Shown: positions 1 to 6,721 of the stretch, one piece after another
How positions within the stretch are numbered: position 1 is the stretch's first letter
How the letters are laid out: each line of letters starts with the position of its first letter
Source of the DNA: Pseudobacter ginsenosidimutans
GTDB lineage: Bacteria; Bacteroidota; Bacteroidia; Chitinophagales; Chitinophagaceae
NCBI RefSeq assembly: GCF_007970185.1
Contig: NZ_CP042431.1
Coordinates: forward strand, 4,960,001-5,024,000
Direction: 5' to 3'
DNA: 64,000 nucleotides
The notes under the pieces: generated by a model
Database searches by the model: none
What the model saw: only the letters and a program-made list of their open reading frames with translations
Told to the model about the DNA's origin: nothing
Translations under genes and position numbers: made by a program

Positions 1-1
1 G

Positions 2-253
2 GCGGAAAACCTCGGTTCAGACAGTTTGCAGGAAATCCTTTTCCTGGCATTTGTACTGGTGGCAGTAGTGATGGGCATTCTCACATTCATTAAAAAATAT
101 TCCCTCATCCCTGTACTCGGCGTGCTGTTCTGCTCCTACCTGCTGATCGAGATCCCGGCCATCAGCTGGATCTGGTTCTTCGTTTGGATGTCTGTAGGCC
201 TGATCATCTATTTTCTGTACGGGTACAGGAACAGCAACCTTGCAAAATATTAG
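2..253 (+). CDS. Amino acid permease, C-terminal end (partial)
   Basis: This is the last 83 codons of a gene entering from the left edge; the frame is open from base 2 to the stop at 251-253. The peptide is strongly hydrophobic, with about three membrane segments. The second part (LIPVLGVLFCSYLLIEIP, then WIWFFVWMSVGLIIYFLYG) has the layout of the last two helices of APC-superfamily amino acid permeases, which typically end in a short tail after a YFxYGxxxS-like motif. Such proteins import amino acids across the inner membrane by proton symport or exchange. The substrate cannot be judged from this piece. The family call rests on the C-terminal pattern only, because the diagnostic N-terminal half is outside the window. 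Confidence 0.65.
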   Translation, partial: AENLGSDSLQEILFLAFVLVAVVMGILTFIKKYSLIPVLGVLFCSYLLIEIPAISWIWFFVWMSVGLIIYFLYGYRNSNLAKY

Positions 254-276
254 ATATGTCTTCCTAGTTCCAACCT

Positions 277-900
277 GTGTGGGATCGATTGACAAACGGC
301 TATGCCAAAGCGCCTGCTATGGCTGCCACCTGCATTGCAGAAGTGGAAAAAGCATATAATGGAAAAAAGAGATATTACCACAATGCCGGTCATATCCTGT
401 GGATGCTTGCGCTCTCTGAAGAATGCAGGCCCTTGCTCAAAGCTCCGCTGCTGGTGGATTTCGCTATCGTTTACCACGATATCGTGTACAATGTATTAAG
501 GAAAGATAATGAAGCGAGAAGCGGGGTGATTGCCGCCAAACGCATGACTGCCCTGGGACTGCATCCCTACGAAGCAGGCCTGGTAAAGCTTTATATCGAA
601 GCCACTCAACATCACCAGATCCCGGCAGGACTGGACCATGCAGAGGATCTTGCTTTCTTTCTCGATTTCGATATGGCGATCCTGGGAGCACCCTGGGAAC
701 AGTACGAAGCCTATACCATCGCAGTGCGAAAAGAATACCGGATCTATCCCGATCTGCTCTACAAGCCAGGCAGGAAGAAGTTCCTGGAGCAGACCCTGGC
801 CGCTCCGGTCATCTTCCATCGTCCTGAATTCCATTCCCGCTTCGATGCCCTGGCACGGAACAATATGGAAAAAGAACTTCAGTATCTTTGCCACAAATAA
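277..900 (+). CDS. Predicted HD-superfamily metal-dependent phosphohydrolase (COG4339-like)
   Basis: A 207-residue soluble protein. It carries a YYHNAGHI segment near residue 33 and an AIVYHDIVY segment near residue 63. These match the conserved H...HD metal-binding pattern of the small COG4339 group of predicted HD phosphohydrolases. A further conserved-looking ATQHH lies near residue 110. The likely role is metal-dependent hydrolysis of a phosphomonoester or nucleotide; the substrate is unknown for the family. The start is the GTG at 277: an in-frame stop at 265-267 rules out any earlier start, and no ATG precedes the conserved region. The next gene begins 17 bases after the stop. Confidence 0.7.
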   Translation: MWDRLTNGYAKAPAMAATCIAEVEKAYNGKKRYYHNAGHILWMLALSEECRPLLKAPLLVDFAIVYHDIVYNVLRKDNEARSGVIAAKRMTALGLHPYEAGLVKLYIEATQHHQIPAGLDHAEDLAFFLDFDMAILGAPWEQYEAYTIAVRKEYRIYPDLLYKPGRKKFLEQTLAAPVIFHRPEFHSRFDALARNNMEKELQYLCHK

Positions 901-917
901 CAGATTCAAGCTACAAG

Positions 918-1937
918 ATGAAATTTCAAATAGGCGATAAAGTGGTTGTGCTCCATTCCAACGAGGAAGGGGAAGTAGTGGATATTATCAATCCCAAAAT
1001 GGTGATGGTGGATGTGCGCGGCGTTAAGTTCCCTGCATATACCGATCAGCTCGATTTCCCGTATTTCAAACAATTCAGTCAGAAGAAACTCTTTCCTGAG
1101 AAGAAACCGCAAAAAGTATACATCGATAATGTGGCGCAGGAAAAAAAGAAAGTGACCACCAAAGTGGCCGATGGCGTTTGGCTCACCTTCATTCCCGTTT
1201 TCCATGCCGACGAATTTGGCGATGATGTGGTGGACGATCTGAAAGTACGGCTCATCAACAGAACACATACAGGATTCAAGTTCATCTATAAACTCAACTA
1301 TGCCGGCGATACCAATTTTGAGTTGGTAAACCAGGTGCATCCGTTTGAGGATTTTTATTTGCACGATATCCCTTTCGAGAACCTCAACGATAATCCCACT
1401 TTTGCTTTCGAGTTCTCCCTGATGAACCCCGAAAAGAACAAGGCCGATTATTATGAGTCGTCGCTGAAACTCAAAGCCAAGCAGGTTTTTCAGCGTATTG
1501 AACAACTCAAGAAAGATGGAGAAGCAACTTTCTCCTACAAGCTCTTCGAAGAGTATCCGCACAAGGAATACAATTCTCTCGATGTAAGCCCGTTGCTCAC
1601 TAAAGGTTATAAGGTCTACGATGCCAAAGAAGCTCGTCAGCATCTTGAGCCGGCAAAGCATGAGATCGATCTGCATATCGAGGAGCTGACGCCGGAGCCG
1701 GAGAAGATGGACAATTTTGAAAAGCTCACATTGCAGTTACAGACCTTTGAGAAATACATGGAGTTGTCCATTGCGCATCGAAGGCCCAGCCTGATTGTGA
1801 TCCATGGTGTAGGAACAGGGAAGTTGAAGGATGAGATCCATGATATCCTGCGTGTGAAGAGGGAAGTGAGCAGTTTCATCAACCGTTATCACCCTGCTTA
1901 CGGTTATGGCGCCACGGAAGTGTATTTCAAGTATTGA
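918..1937 (+). CDS. DUF2027 / Smr-domain protein
   Basis: 339 residues from the ATG at 918 (MKFQIGDKVVVLHSNEEG). An in-frame TTG at 888 lies inside the preceding gene and is a poor start. The N-terminal about 60 residues form a small beta-rich domain (KVVVLHSNEEGEVVDI) like the DUF2027 N-terminus, followed by a middle region rich in beta strands and charged residues. The last about 90 residues form a Smr domain: EIDLHIEEL opens it, and the IVIHGVGTGKLKDEI signature follows near residue 300. Smr domains are nicking endonucleases or RNA-binding modules, known from MutS2 and ribosome-rescue factors. Proteins of this DUF2027-Smr type are common in Bacteroidota but have no settled role. A DNA or RNA function is inferred. 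Confidence 0.75.
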   Translation: MKFQIGDKVVVLHSNEEGEVVDIINPKMVMVDVRGVKFPAYTDQLDFPYFKQFSQKKLFPEKKPQKVYIDNVAQEKKKVTTKVADGVWLTFIPVFHADEFGDDVVDDLKVRLINRTHTGFKFIYKLNYAGDTNFELVNQVHPFEDFYLHDIPFENLNDNPTFAFEFSLMNPEKNKADYYESSLKLKAKQVFQRIEQLKKDGEATFSYKLFEEYPHKEYNSLDVSPLLTKGYKVYDAKEARQHLEPAKHEIDLHIEELTPEPEKMDNFEKLTLQLQTFEKYMELSIAHRRPSLIVIHGVGTGKLKDEIHDILRVKREVSSFINRYHPAYGYGATEVYFKY

Positions 1938-1969
1938 GGAGATATTATCAACTCCCTATAACCTTATCA

Positions 1970-2758
1970 ATGAAATTCATTGCATTCCTTATCTGTCTGT
2001 TTTGCTGTGTTTCAGTAGCAGCGCAGAGAGCGCCCTTAGTCAAATTCTCCAACTGGAAAGGCATTACCAGGAATCTTCATAAGGACCTCAGTTTTCTGTT
2101 GCAATATGATACCCTCGAATTCCACCTGAAAGAAAGGATTGGTGAAACAGCTGCGCTGATCAACTGGAGAAACAGGGTGCAAGACTCGATGCTAAAACAT
2201 AATATGTTCGGGCAGGACAGCAGCGCCATGCTGATTGCACTGGGTATGAAATATGATCCACGCCTGGGGCTCACAAAAGAGGAATATAAAACCTATGCGA
2301 AAATCCTGATGGGCGCAGAAGGCCGGGAGTATAAGAGCACTGCAAAGGGATCGTTGAAGGTAAAGTTTACAGACAGTCTCATTCGTTTTAAAAGCCTGCA
2401 TCCCGGTATGGACATTTTCGATTCTATCGTGATCAACTTCAAAAAGAATGTGGTTCGCATGAAAGGCATGGAGCTGAAGCCAGCTGATACAGTTAATCTT
2501 CCCACCAACAAAAATTTTTACGCAAGTCCGCTGCGCGCCTATAAATGGATCTACACCGATCCGCCGCAAGGAATATCGATGCCTTTCTGGCAAAAGGAAG
2601 GAAATGAAAAGCAGAACCTGATCTACTACGAATTCCTGATCGGCTATCTTTCAAAATTTGACGAAACCTTAATTGAAGTTACCATAAGGGAAATTAAGAA
2701 TGGAAAGGTTCTGCGCATGATGAAGTTACCGATCACGGGAGGCATCATTATCTATTGA
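1970..2758 (+). CDS. Secreted protein of unknown function
   Basis: 262 residues from the ATG at 1970, chosen because MKFIAFLICLFCCVSVAAQ is a clean signal peptide ending at a typical AAQ cleavage site. An upstream in-frame start at 1934 would put 12 extra residues before it and overlap the previous stop. The mature part is mixed alpha/beta with no motif I recognise. It contains the run GLTKEEYKTYAKILMGAEGREY and ends in a beta-rich tail. It is probably periplasmic or exported. It shares its direction with the Smr gene but is followed by the rnpB promoter, so it likely ends the transcript. No function can be assigned. Confidence 0.6.
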   Translation: MKFIAFLICLFCCVSVAAQRAPLVKFSNWKGITRNLHKDLSFLLQYDTLEFHLKERIGETAALINWRNRVQDSMLKHNMFGQDSSAMLIALGMKYDPRLGLTKEEYKTYAKILMGAEGREYKSTAKGSLKVKFTDSLIRFKSLHPGMDIFDSIVINFKKNVVRMKGMELKPADTVNLPTNKNFYASPLRAYKWIYTDPPQGISMPFWQKEGNEKQNLIYYEFLIGYLSKFDETLIEVTIREIKNGKVLRMMKLPITGGIIIY

Positions 2759-2789
2759 GCTAACTCCCGCCACTAATATCATATCTTTG
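2755..2789 (+). promoter_or_regulatory. rnpB promoter, Bacteroidota type
   Basis: TATCTTTG at 2782-2789 is a perfect TAnnTTTG -7 box ending five bases before the predicted 5' end of RNase P RNA (2795). A TTG at 2755-2757, overlapping the end of the upstream gene, is a possible -33 element with a rather long 24-base spacer. Confidence 0.65.
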
Positions 2790-2794
2790 CACTT

Positions 2795-3194
2795 CAACTA
2801 CAAACCGGGTTATCGCTATGCCGTAAGGCAGAGAGGAAAGTCCGGACAGCACAGAGCAATGCACCGGTTAAGCGCCGGGTCTGCAGTTAGCTGTACATGC
2901 AGCTCCTGCGGAACAGACAGTGCCACAGAAAATAACTGCCCTGCACAGGTTCCCTGTGCAAGGTCAAGGTGAAAACGTGGGGTAAGAGCCCACGGCGTTG
3001 CAGGGCAACCTGCAGCGGGGGTAAACCTTGCATGCTGAAATGCCATGTATACCAGTCCATGAAGTTGCTCGCTTCGTTCACGCAAGTGAAGATTGGGTGG
3101 GTAGGCAGCTAGAGCCGGTCAGTAATGGCCGGTCCAGATAAATGATAACCATGCGCTCGTCGCATACAGGATCCGGCTTACAGGTTTGTAGTTG
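2795..3194 (+). ncRNA. rnpB: RNase P RNA, bacterial type A
   Basis: The catalytic RNA of RNase P, which trims the 5' leader of pre-tRNA. The universally conserved P4 left strand AGAGGAAAGTCCGGAC lies at about 2830-2845, and the 3' partner region (ACAGATAAATGATAACC..., then ACAGGATCCGGCTTACAGG) at about 3135-3184. The ends were set by the P1 helix: CAACTACAAACC at 2795-2806 pairs perfectly with GGTTTGTAGTTG at 3183-3194. The length of about 400 bases is normal. The 3' end lies six bases from the stop of the convergent protease gene, followed by a short T-rich stretch. Confidence 0.95.
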
Positions 3195-3199
3195 AATTT

Positions 3200-4126
3200 T
3201 TATTTCAGGTATGCATGACCGGCAGCGCCGCCAATCTCCATCAGCCAGGCGATGCCAAGGTGAACGATCAGTCCTCCCCAGATACTGCGCGTGTGATACA
3301 CCACTACTCCAAGGATCATTCCGCCCATATAAGAAGTGATGCATTCCAGTAATGGCTTACCGAAATGTATGGCACAGTAGAAAGCAGCCATCGGCAATAT
3401 CGCGGCCTTGCCGGCATAACGGGCGAAAGCCAAAATGAGAAAGCCCCTGAAGAATGTTTCGATAGTGAGAAAGTCAACACCGTAAGAGAGTTCGTACAGG
3501 AATTTATATCCCCAGCTCTGACTTACATATGGATCGATGAAATCGATACGATGCACTTTGGGATAAGTGCGGAGGAAGTCGGCCTGCGTTGATGCGAAAG
3601 CGATCAGCGGCACCATCAGCGCCAGTAAAATGAAATAAGGTTTGGCGTCGAATTCTTTGATGCTCATGCCGGCTACTGGTCCTTCATATCGTCCCCATTT
3701 CCAGAGCAACGTAATGAAACCCAGTATCAGCCCGCATTTCAGCGGCCAGTTCAAAACCAGGTAACCATATTGGTCCCAGGGAGCGGAGAATGAGTTTGTA
3801 AAGAGACGGGTGATCCAGTCGAAGCTCACTTTCCCTGCAAAGAGGGCAGGAGCGGCCAGCATCAATATCCAGAAGAAAGGTTGGATCCGCATTGTTTTTC
3901 TGTGCGCGAGCCACTGGATGAACCAGGCGGCGCCGAAAACAACACTGAATACACCGAAGAATGCCAGGAAGCGCAAACCATAATGAGGAATGCTCATGCA
4001 CCGGCTTTCAATGCCAATAGTGTAATTGAGGATGATGAGAACAGCGGTCAGGAATGTGATACCCAGGAAGGATAGCAGGTGCAGCGAGCGGACATATTGT
4101 TGTAAATATCCGACAATGGCTTTCAT
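3200..4126 (-). CDS. CPBP-family intramembrane protease homologue
   Basis: A 308-residue membrane protein with about eight hydrophobic segments. The C-terminal third has the three CPBP (Abi / Rce1-like) motifs: TIETFFRGFLIL near residue 223, FYCAIHFGKP near residue 250 and VHLGIAWLMEI near residue 287. In the family the first motif is EExxFRG; here the first Glu is Ile (I-E-T-F-F-R-G). The last motif has His-xxx-Trp where His-xxx-Asn is common. It may therefore be a variant or non-proteolytic member. It starts nine bases after the plsX stop, so it is probably the last gene of the yceD-rpmF-plsX operon. It converges on rnpB. Enzyme activity is uncertain. Confidence 0.75.
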   Translation of the reverse strand: MKAIVGYLQQYVRSLHLLSFLGITFLTAVLIILNYTIGIESRCMSIPHYGLRFLAFFGVFSVVFGAAWFIQWLAHRKTMRIQPFFWILMLAAPALFAGKVSFDWITRLFTNSFSAPWDQYGYLVLNWPLKCGLILGFITLLWKWGRYEGPVAGMSIKEFDAKPYFILLALMVPLIAFASTQADFLRTYPKVHRIDFIDPYVSQSWGYKFLYELSYGVDFLTIETFFRGFLILAFARYAGKAAILPMAAFYCAIHFGKPLLECITSYMGGMILGVVVYHTRSIWGGLIVHLGIAWLMEIGGAAGHAYLK

Positions 4127-4135
4127 GCAGAATGC

Positions 4136-5092
4136 TTACTGTGCTTGTGCCTTTCCTTCAAAGCTGGATTTCATCGTGCTCAGGAGATCGGAGGCGATCA
4201 TCTTTTCCGCCAGCCTGATCATATTGCTGAATGCTTTGGCATGTGAGATACCATGACCGATAATAACGGGCTTGGCTACCCCAAGAACAGGAGTGCCGCC
4301 GTAATTCTCGAAATTGAAACGGTCGAGGTGCTCATGTTGAATGCCTTTTGATTGCGTCATCTCATAAAAGCTTTCCGCCATTTTGAGGATAACGTTACCT
4401 GTAAAGCCTTCGCAAACCATTACATCGGCCTTGTCTGTGAAGAAATCCCTTCCTTCCACATTGCCGATGAAATTGATGGCGGCATTTTCCTTGAGCAGGG
4501 GATAGGTGCCTTGTGCCAGGATATTCCCCTTTCCTTCCTCTTCACCGATATTCACCAGCCCAACACGTGGTTGGTGGATGCCCAGCACATGCTCTGCATA
4601 AAGCGAGCCCAGGATGGCAAACTGGTTCAGGTGTTCCGGTTTGCAATCGGCATTGATGCCTACATCCAGGATCAGGCCCATTTTGCCGTTATTTTTCGGA
4701 ATGAGTGTGGAAATGGTAGGTCTCTGAACACCTTCGATGGCCTTGATGCTGTACATGGCGCCAACGAGCATAGCGCCAGTGTTGCCGGCGCTTATAAAGG
4801 CTTCAGACTTGCCGGTGGCAAGCAGATGAAATCCTACTGCAATAGAGGAATGCTGTTTTTCTTTGAGCGCTTTGGTGGGATGCTCATGCATGTCGATGAC
4901 CTGAGTAGTATGCACAACTTTCACTTTGTCTGCAGGAATATTGAACTCCTGCAGCAAAGGATTGATTTGCGCTTCATCCCCGGTCAATAACAGCGTTGCC
5001 GGTGAATCTGTCTCAGAAAAATACAGGTGAATCCCTTTCACCGCTTCGCGTGGTGCAAAGTCTCCACCCATCATATCTAAACCGATAATCAT
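4136..5092 (-). CDS. plsX: Phosphate acyltransferase PlsX
   Basis: 318 residues, the usual length. PlsX converts acyl-ACP plus phosphate into acyl-phosphate, the acyl donor for PlsY in membrane phospholipid synthesis; it is a peripheral membrane enzyme. Supporting motifs are GLDMMGGDFAPREAVKG at the N-terminus, EHPTKALKEKQHSSIAVG, AFISAGNTGAMLVGAM and VCEGFTGNVILKMAES, all hallmarks of the family. It follows rpmF, the widespread bacterial arrangement yceD-rpmF-plsX. Here the usual fabH is absent and a CPBP membrane protein follows instead. Confidence 0.96.
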   Translation of the reverse strand: MIIGLDMMGGDFAPREAVKGIHLYFSETDSPATLLLTGDEAQINPLLQEFNIPADKVKVVHTTQVIDMHEHPTKALKEKQHSSIAVGFHLLATGKSEAFISAGNTGAMLVGAMYSIKAIEGVQRPTISTLIPKNNGKMGLILDVGINADCKPEHLNQFAILGSLYAEHVLGIHQPRVGLVNIGEEEGKGNILAQGTYPLLKENAAINFIGNVEGRDFFTDKADVMVCEGFTGNVILKMAESFYEMTQSKGIQHEHLDRFNFENYGGTPVLGVAKPVIIGHGISHAKAFSNMIRLAEKMIASDLLSTMKSSFEGKAQAQ

Positions 5093-5128
5093 AGCCGGCG
5101 ATCAGACATTTAGTATTATAAAAGGGAA

Positions 5129-5320
5129 TTACTTAATGGGAGAATTTTCAGCTACCACTTTTCCTTTATAATACAGTTTGCCTTCGCTTACATGAGCACG
5201 GTGGCGTACGTGAATTTCGCCTGTAGTGCTGTCTTTGCTTAAAGTAACTTTCTCAGCTTTGTAGTGAGTTCTTCTCTTTGCACCTCTTTGTTGAGAATGT
5301 CTCCGTTTCGGATTGGGCAT
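5129..5320 (-). CDS. rpmF: 50S ribosomal protein L32
   Basis: 63 residues. It opens with MPNPKRRHSQQRGAKRRTH, the classic L32 N-terminus, and continues with a central VRHRAHVSEGKLYYKGK. It is a small basic component of the large ribosomal subunit near the peptidyl transferase region. The four-cysteine zinc site of some L32 proteins is absent, so this is the zinc-independent type. The gene sits between yceD and plsX as in most bacteria. Confidence 0.96.
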   Translation of the reverse strand: MPNPKRRHSQQRGAKRRTHYKAEKVTLSKDSTTGEIHVRHRAHVSEGKLYYKGKVVAENSPIK

Positions 5321-5353
5321 AACTCAGAATTTATACAACTATAAAAAAAATGA

Positions 5354-5902
5354 TCAATTATTATCTTCCAGGTCTTTGAACTGTTCCAGTCCTTTCCACA
5401 ACGGATTTGCGGACGGATTGTTGTTGGCATCCAGTTTTTTGAGCATATCAAGGACGTCTTTGTTGCAGCCGGGGCCTCCCATTTCTTCGGGGGTGCACAT
5501 CCGTTGCATCGGAATACTCAGGTTAACGAATTCATAGATCCAGTCTGCGATCCTCAGGTGACTCTCTCCCTTGGAGATATAGTACACATCAGGATCCTCT
5601 TCCTGGTCGTTCATCAGTTCAGGATCTTCCACGATCTTCACCACGATGTTGAATTCGTCCCAGAGCTCCAGTGGCAGGTCGTTTCCACAGCGGTCGCAAG
5701 TCACATTCAACTTACCACCCACTTCGAACTTCAGCAGCATGAAACCTACTTTCTTATCCAAAGTCAGTTTCACTTTTGCTATGCAGTCCCGGAAATCCTG
5801 TTCCTGGTAATCCTCAAAGAACTTGTCGTTGATCTCATATTCAAACTCATGGATGCCCGGTTTTAAACCGACAAATGCGATATCAAAATTCCGACGATTC
5901 AT
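5354..5902 (-). CDS. DUF177 / YceD family protein
   Basis: 182 residues. A conserved VTCDRCGNDLPLEL segment near residue 90 gives the CxxC typical of YceD. A second cysteine pair occurs near residue 137-149 (MCTPEEMGGPGCNK). YceD proteins lie immediately upstream of rpmF in many phyla and have been linked to 23S rRNA accumulation or processing in E. coli and plants. The position here, 33 bases before rpmF, fits a ribosome-assembly role. It is the first gene of the operon and has its own TAnnTTTG promoter. Confidence 0.88.
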   Translation of the reverse strand: MNRRNFDIAFVGLKPGIHEFEYEINDKFFEDYQEQDFRDCIAKVKLTLDKKVGFMLLKFEVGGKLNVTCDRCGNDLPLELWDEFNIVVKIVEDPELMNDQEEDPDVYYISKGESHLRIADWIYEFVNLSIPMQRMCTPEEMGGPGCNKDVLDMLKKLDANNNPSANPLWKGLEQFKDLEDNN

Positions 5903-5925
5903 GAGCTACTCTTTTAAAGAGTTTG

Positions 5926-5933
5926 CAAAGGTA
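5926..5933 (-). promoter_or_regulatory. -7 box of the yceD-rpmF-plsX operon
   Basis: On the minus strand the sequence reads TACCTTTG, a perfect TAnnTTTG box. Transcription would start near 5920, giving a leader of about 18 bases before the yceD ATG at 5902. A TTG sits 24 bases upstream of the box. Confidence 0.6.
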
Positions 5934-6052
5934 GGGAAATCTGATTGATTAATAAAACAATATGTCAGTCAAATTGAGGGAATGAACATAAAGATACGCC
6001 GTTTGGGTTAATATCCTGACCTTCAGCAGCTAGAAATAAGGCCGGAAATGGT

Positions 6053-6060
6053 TAATTTTG
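6053..6060 (+). promoter_or_regulatory. -7 box upstream of the DUF4920 gene
   Basis: TAATTTTG matches TAnnTTTG exactly, with a start predicted near 6066 and a 20-base leader. No good TTG is seen at -33, so the call is moderate. Confidence 0.5.
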
Positions 6061-6085
6061 ACCTTCATAAAAGATCTGCGAAAAC

Positions 6086-6559
6086 ATGAAAAATCTACTG
6101 ATCAGCACAGCCTTTCTGTGCTCCTTATCCCTGGCAAAGGCACAACCGCCTAAAGGCCCGGCCCCGGTTGGTACTGTTTATGGCGCCGAGCCCAAGGCAT
6201 CTGATCCCGCACCGATTGCGGTATTGCCCGAACTCCTGGCTCAGAAAGACACAGTTCACACCACTATCAGCGCCACCGTCCTGGACGTTTGCTCCAAAAA
6301 AGGTTGCTGGATGAAACTCCAGGTGAACGACAGCACCGAAGCATTTGTGAAAATGAAAGGGTACGCGTTCTTTGTTCCGCTGGACCTCATTGGTAAAACA
6401 GTGGTGCTGGAAGGGAATGCCTTTACGGTGACCACTTCTGTGGCCGAGCTGCGCCATTATGCCGAGGATGCAAAGAAATCAAAAGCCGAGATCGAAGCTA
6501 TCACCGCTCCCAAAAAGGAGATCAAGCTGGTTGCTTCCGGTATCAAGGTGGTGAAATAA
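6086..6559 (+). CDS. Secreted DUF4920-type protein
   Basis: 157 residues with a signal peptide MKNLLISTAFLCSLSLAKAQ. The mature protein contains VLDVCSKKGCWMKLQV near residue 70, the CxxxGCWM pattern of DUF4920, followed by AFVKMKGYAFFVPLDLIGKTVVLEG. DUF4920 proteins are small Bacteroidota exported proteins with an OB-like fold and no established role; the paired cysteines could bind metal or form a disulfide. A TAATTTTG box at 6053-6060 lies 26 bases before the ATG. The gene stands alone and is followed by the palindromic repeat. Confidence 0.8.
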   Translation: MKNLLISTAFLCSLSLAKAQPPKGPAPVGTVYGAEPKASDPAPIAVLPELLAQKDTVHTTISATVLDVCSKKGCWMKLQVNDSTEAFVKMKGYAFFVPLDLIGKTVVLEGNAFTVTTSVAELRHYAEDAKKSKAEIEAITAPKKEIKLVASGIKVVK

Positions 6560-6565
6560 ATTAGT

Positions 6566-6705
6566 GTGTGGCCCAGTCGCTCGCCTCCCGGCGAGTGACT
6601 TCTATTTTGTCGCCTCCGGCGACCGATCAGGTGTAACACCCGGTTGGTTCGCCGGAGGCGAACTGCTTTTGGGTAACTCGCCGGGAGGCGAGCGACTGGG
6701 CACAC
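6566..6705. repeat. Compound GC-rich palindromic repeat (REP-like), copy 1
   Basis: An approximately 140-base inverted repeat. The outer arms at 6566-6596 and 6676-6705 pair over about 30 positions with one bulged base. Each arm carries its own mini-palindrome, CTCGCCTCCCGGCGAG on the left and its complement on the right. A second pair, TCGCCTCCGGCGA near 6610-6622 and its complement near 6650-6661, nests inside. It fills the gap between two convergent genes. Related sequence occurs at 12861-12940 and 39123-39152. It may act as a bidirectional terminator and looks like a dispersed non-coding element rather than a simple hairpin. Confidence 0.85.
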
Positions 6706-6721
6706 CATGAGAAAAATCTGA

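Noticed and set aside
906-1676. A 256-codon minus-strand frame
   Set aside because: Shadow of the DUF2027-Smr gene; composition is that of a reversed coding strand.
2787-2972. A 61-codon frame with a Cys-rich peptide
   Set aside because: It lies within RNase P RNA, which has clear P4 and P1 pairing.
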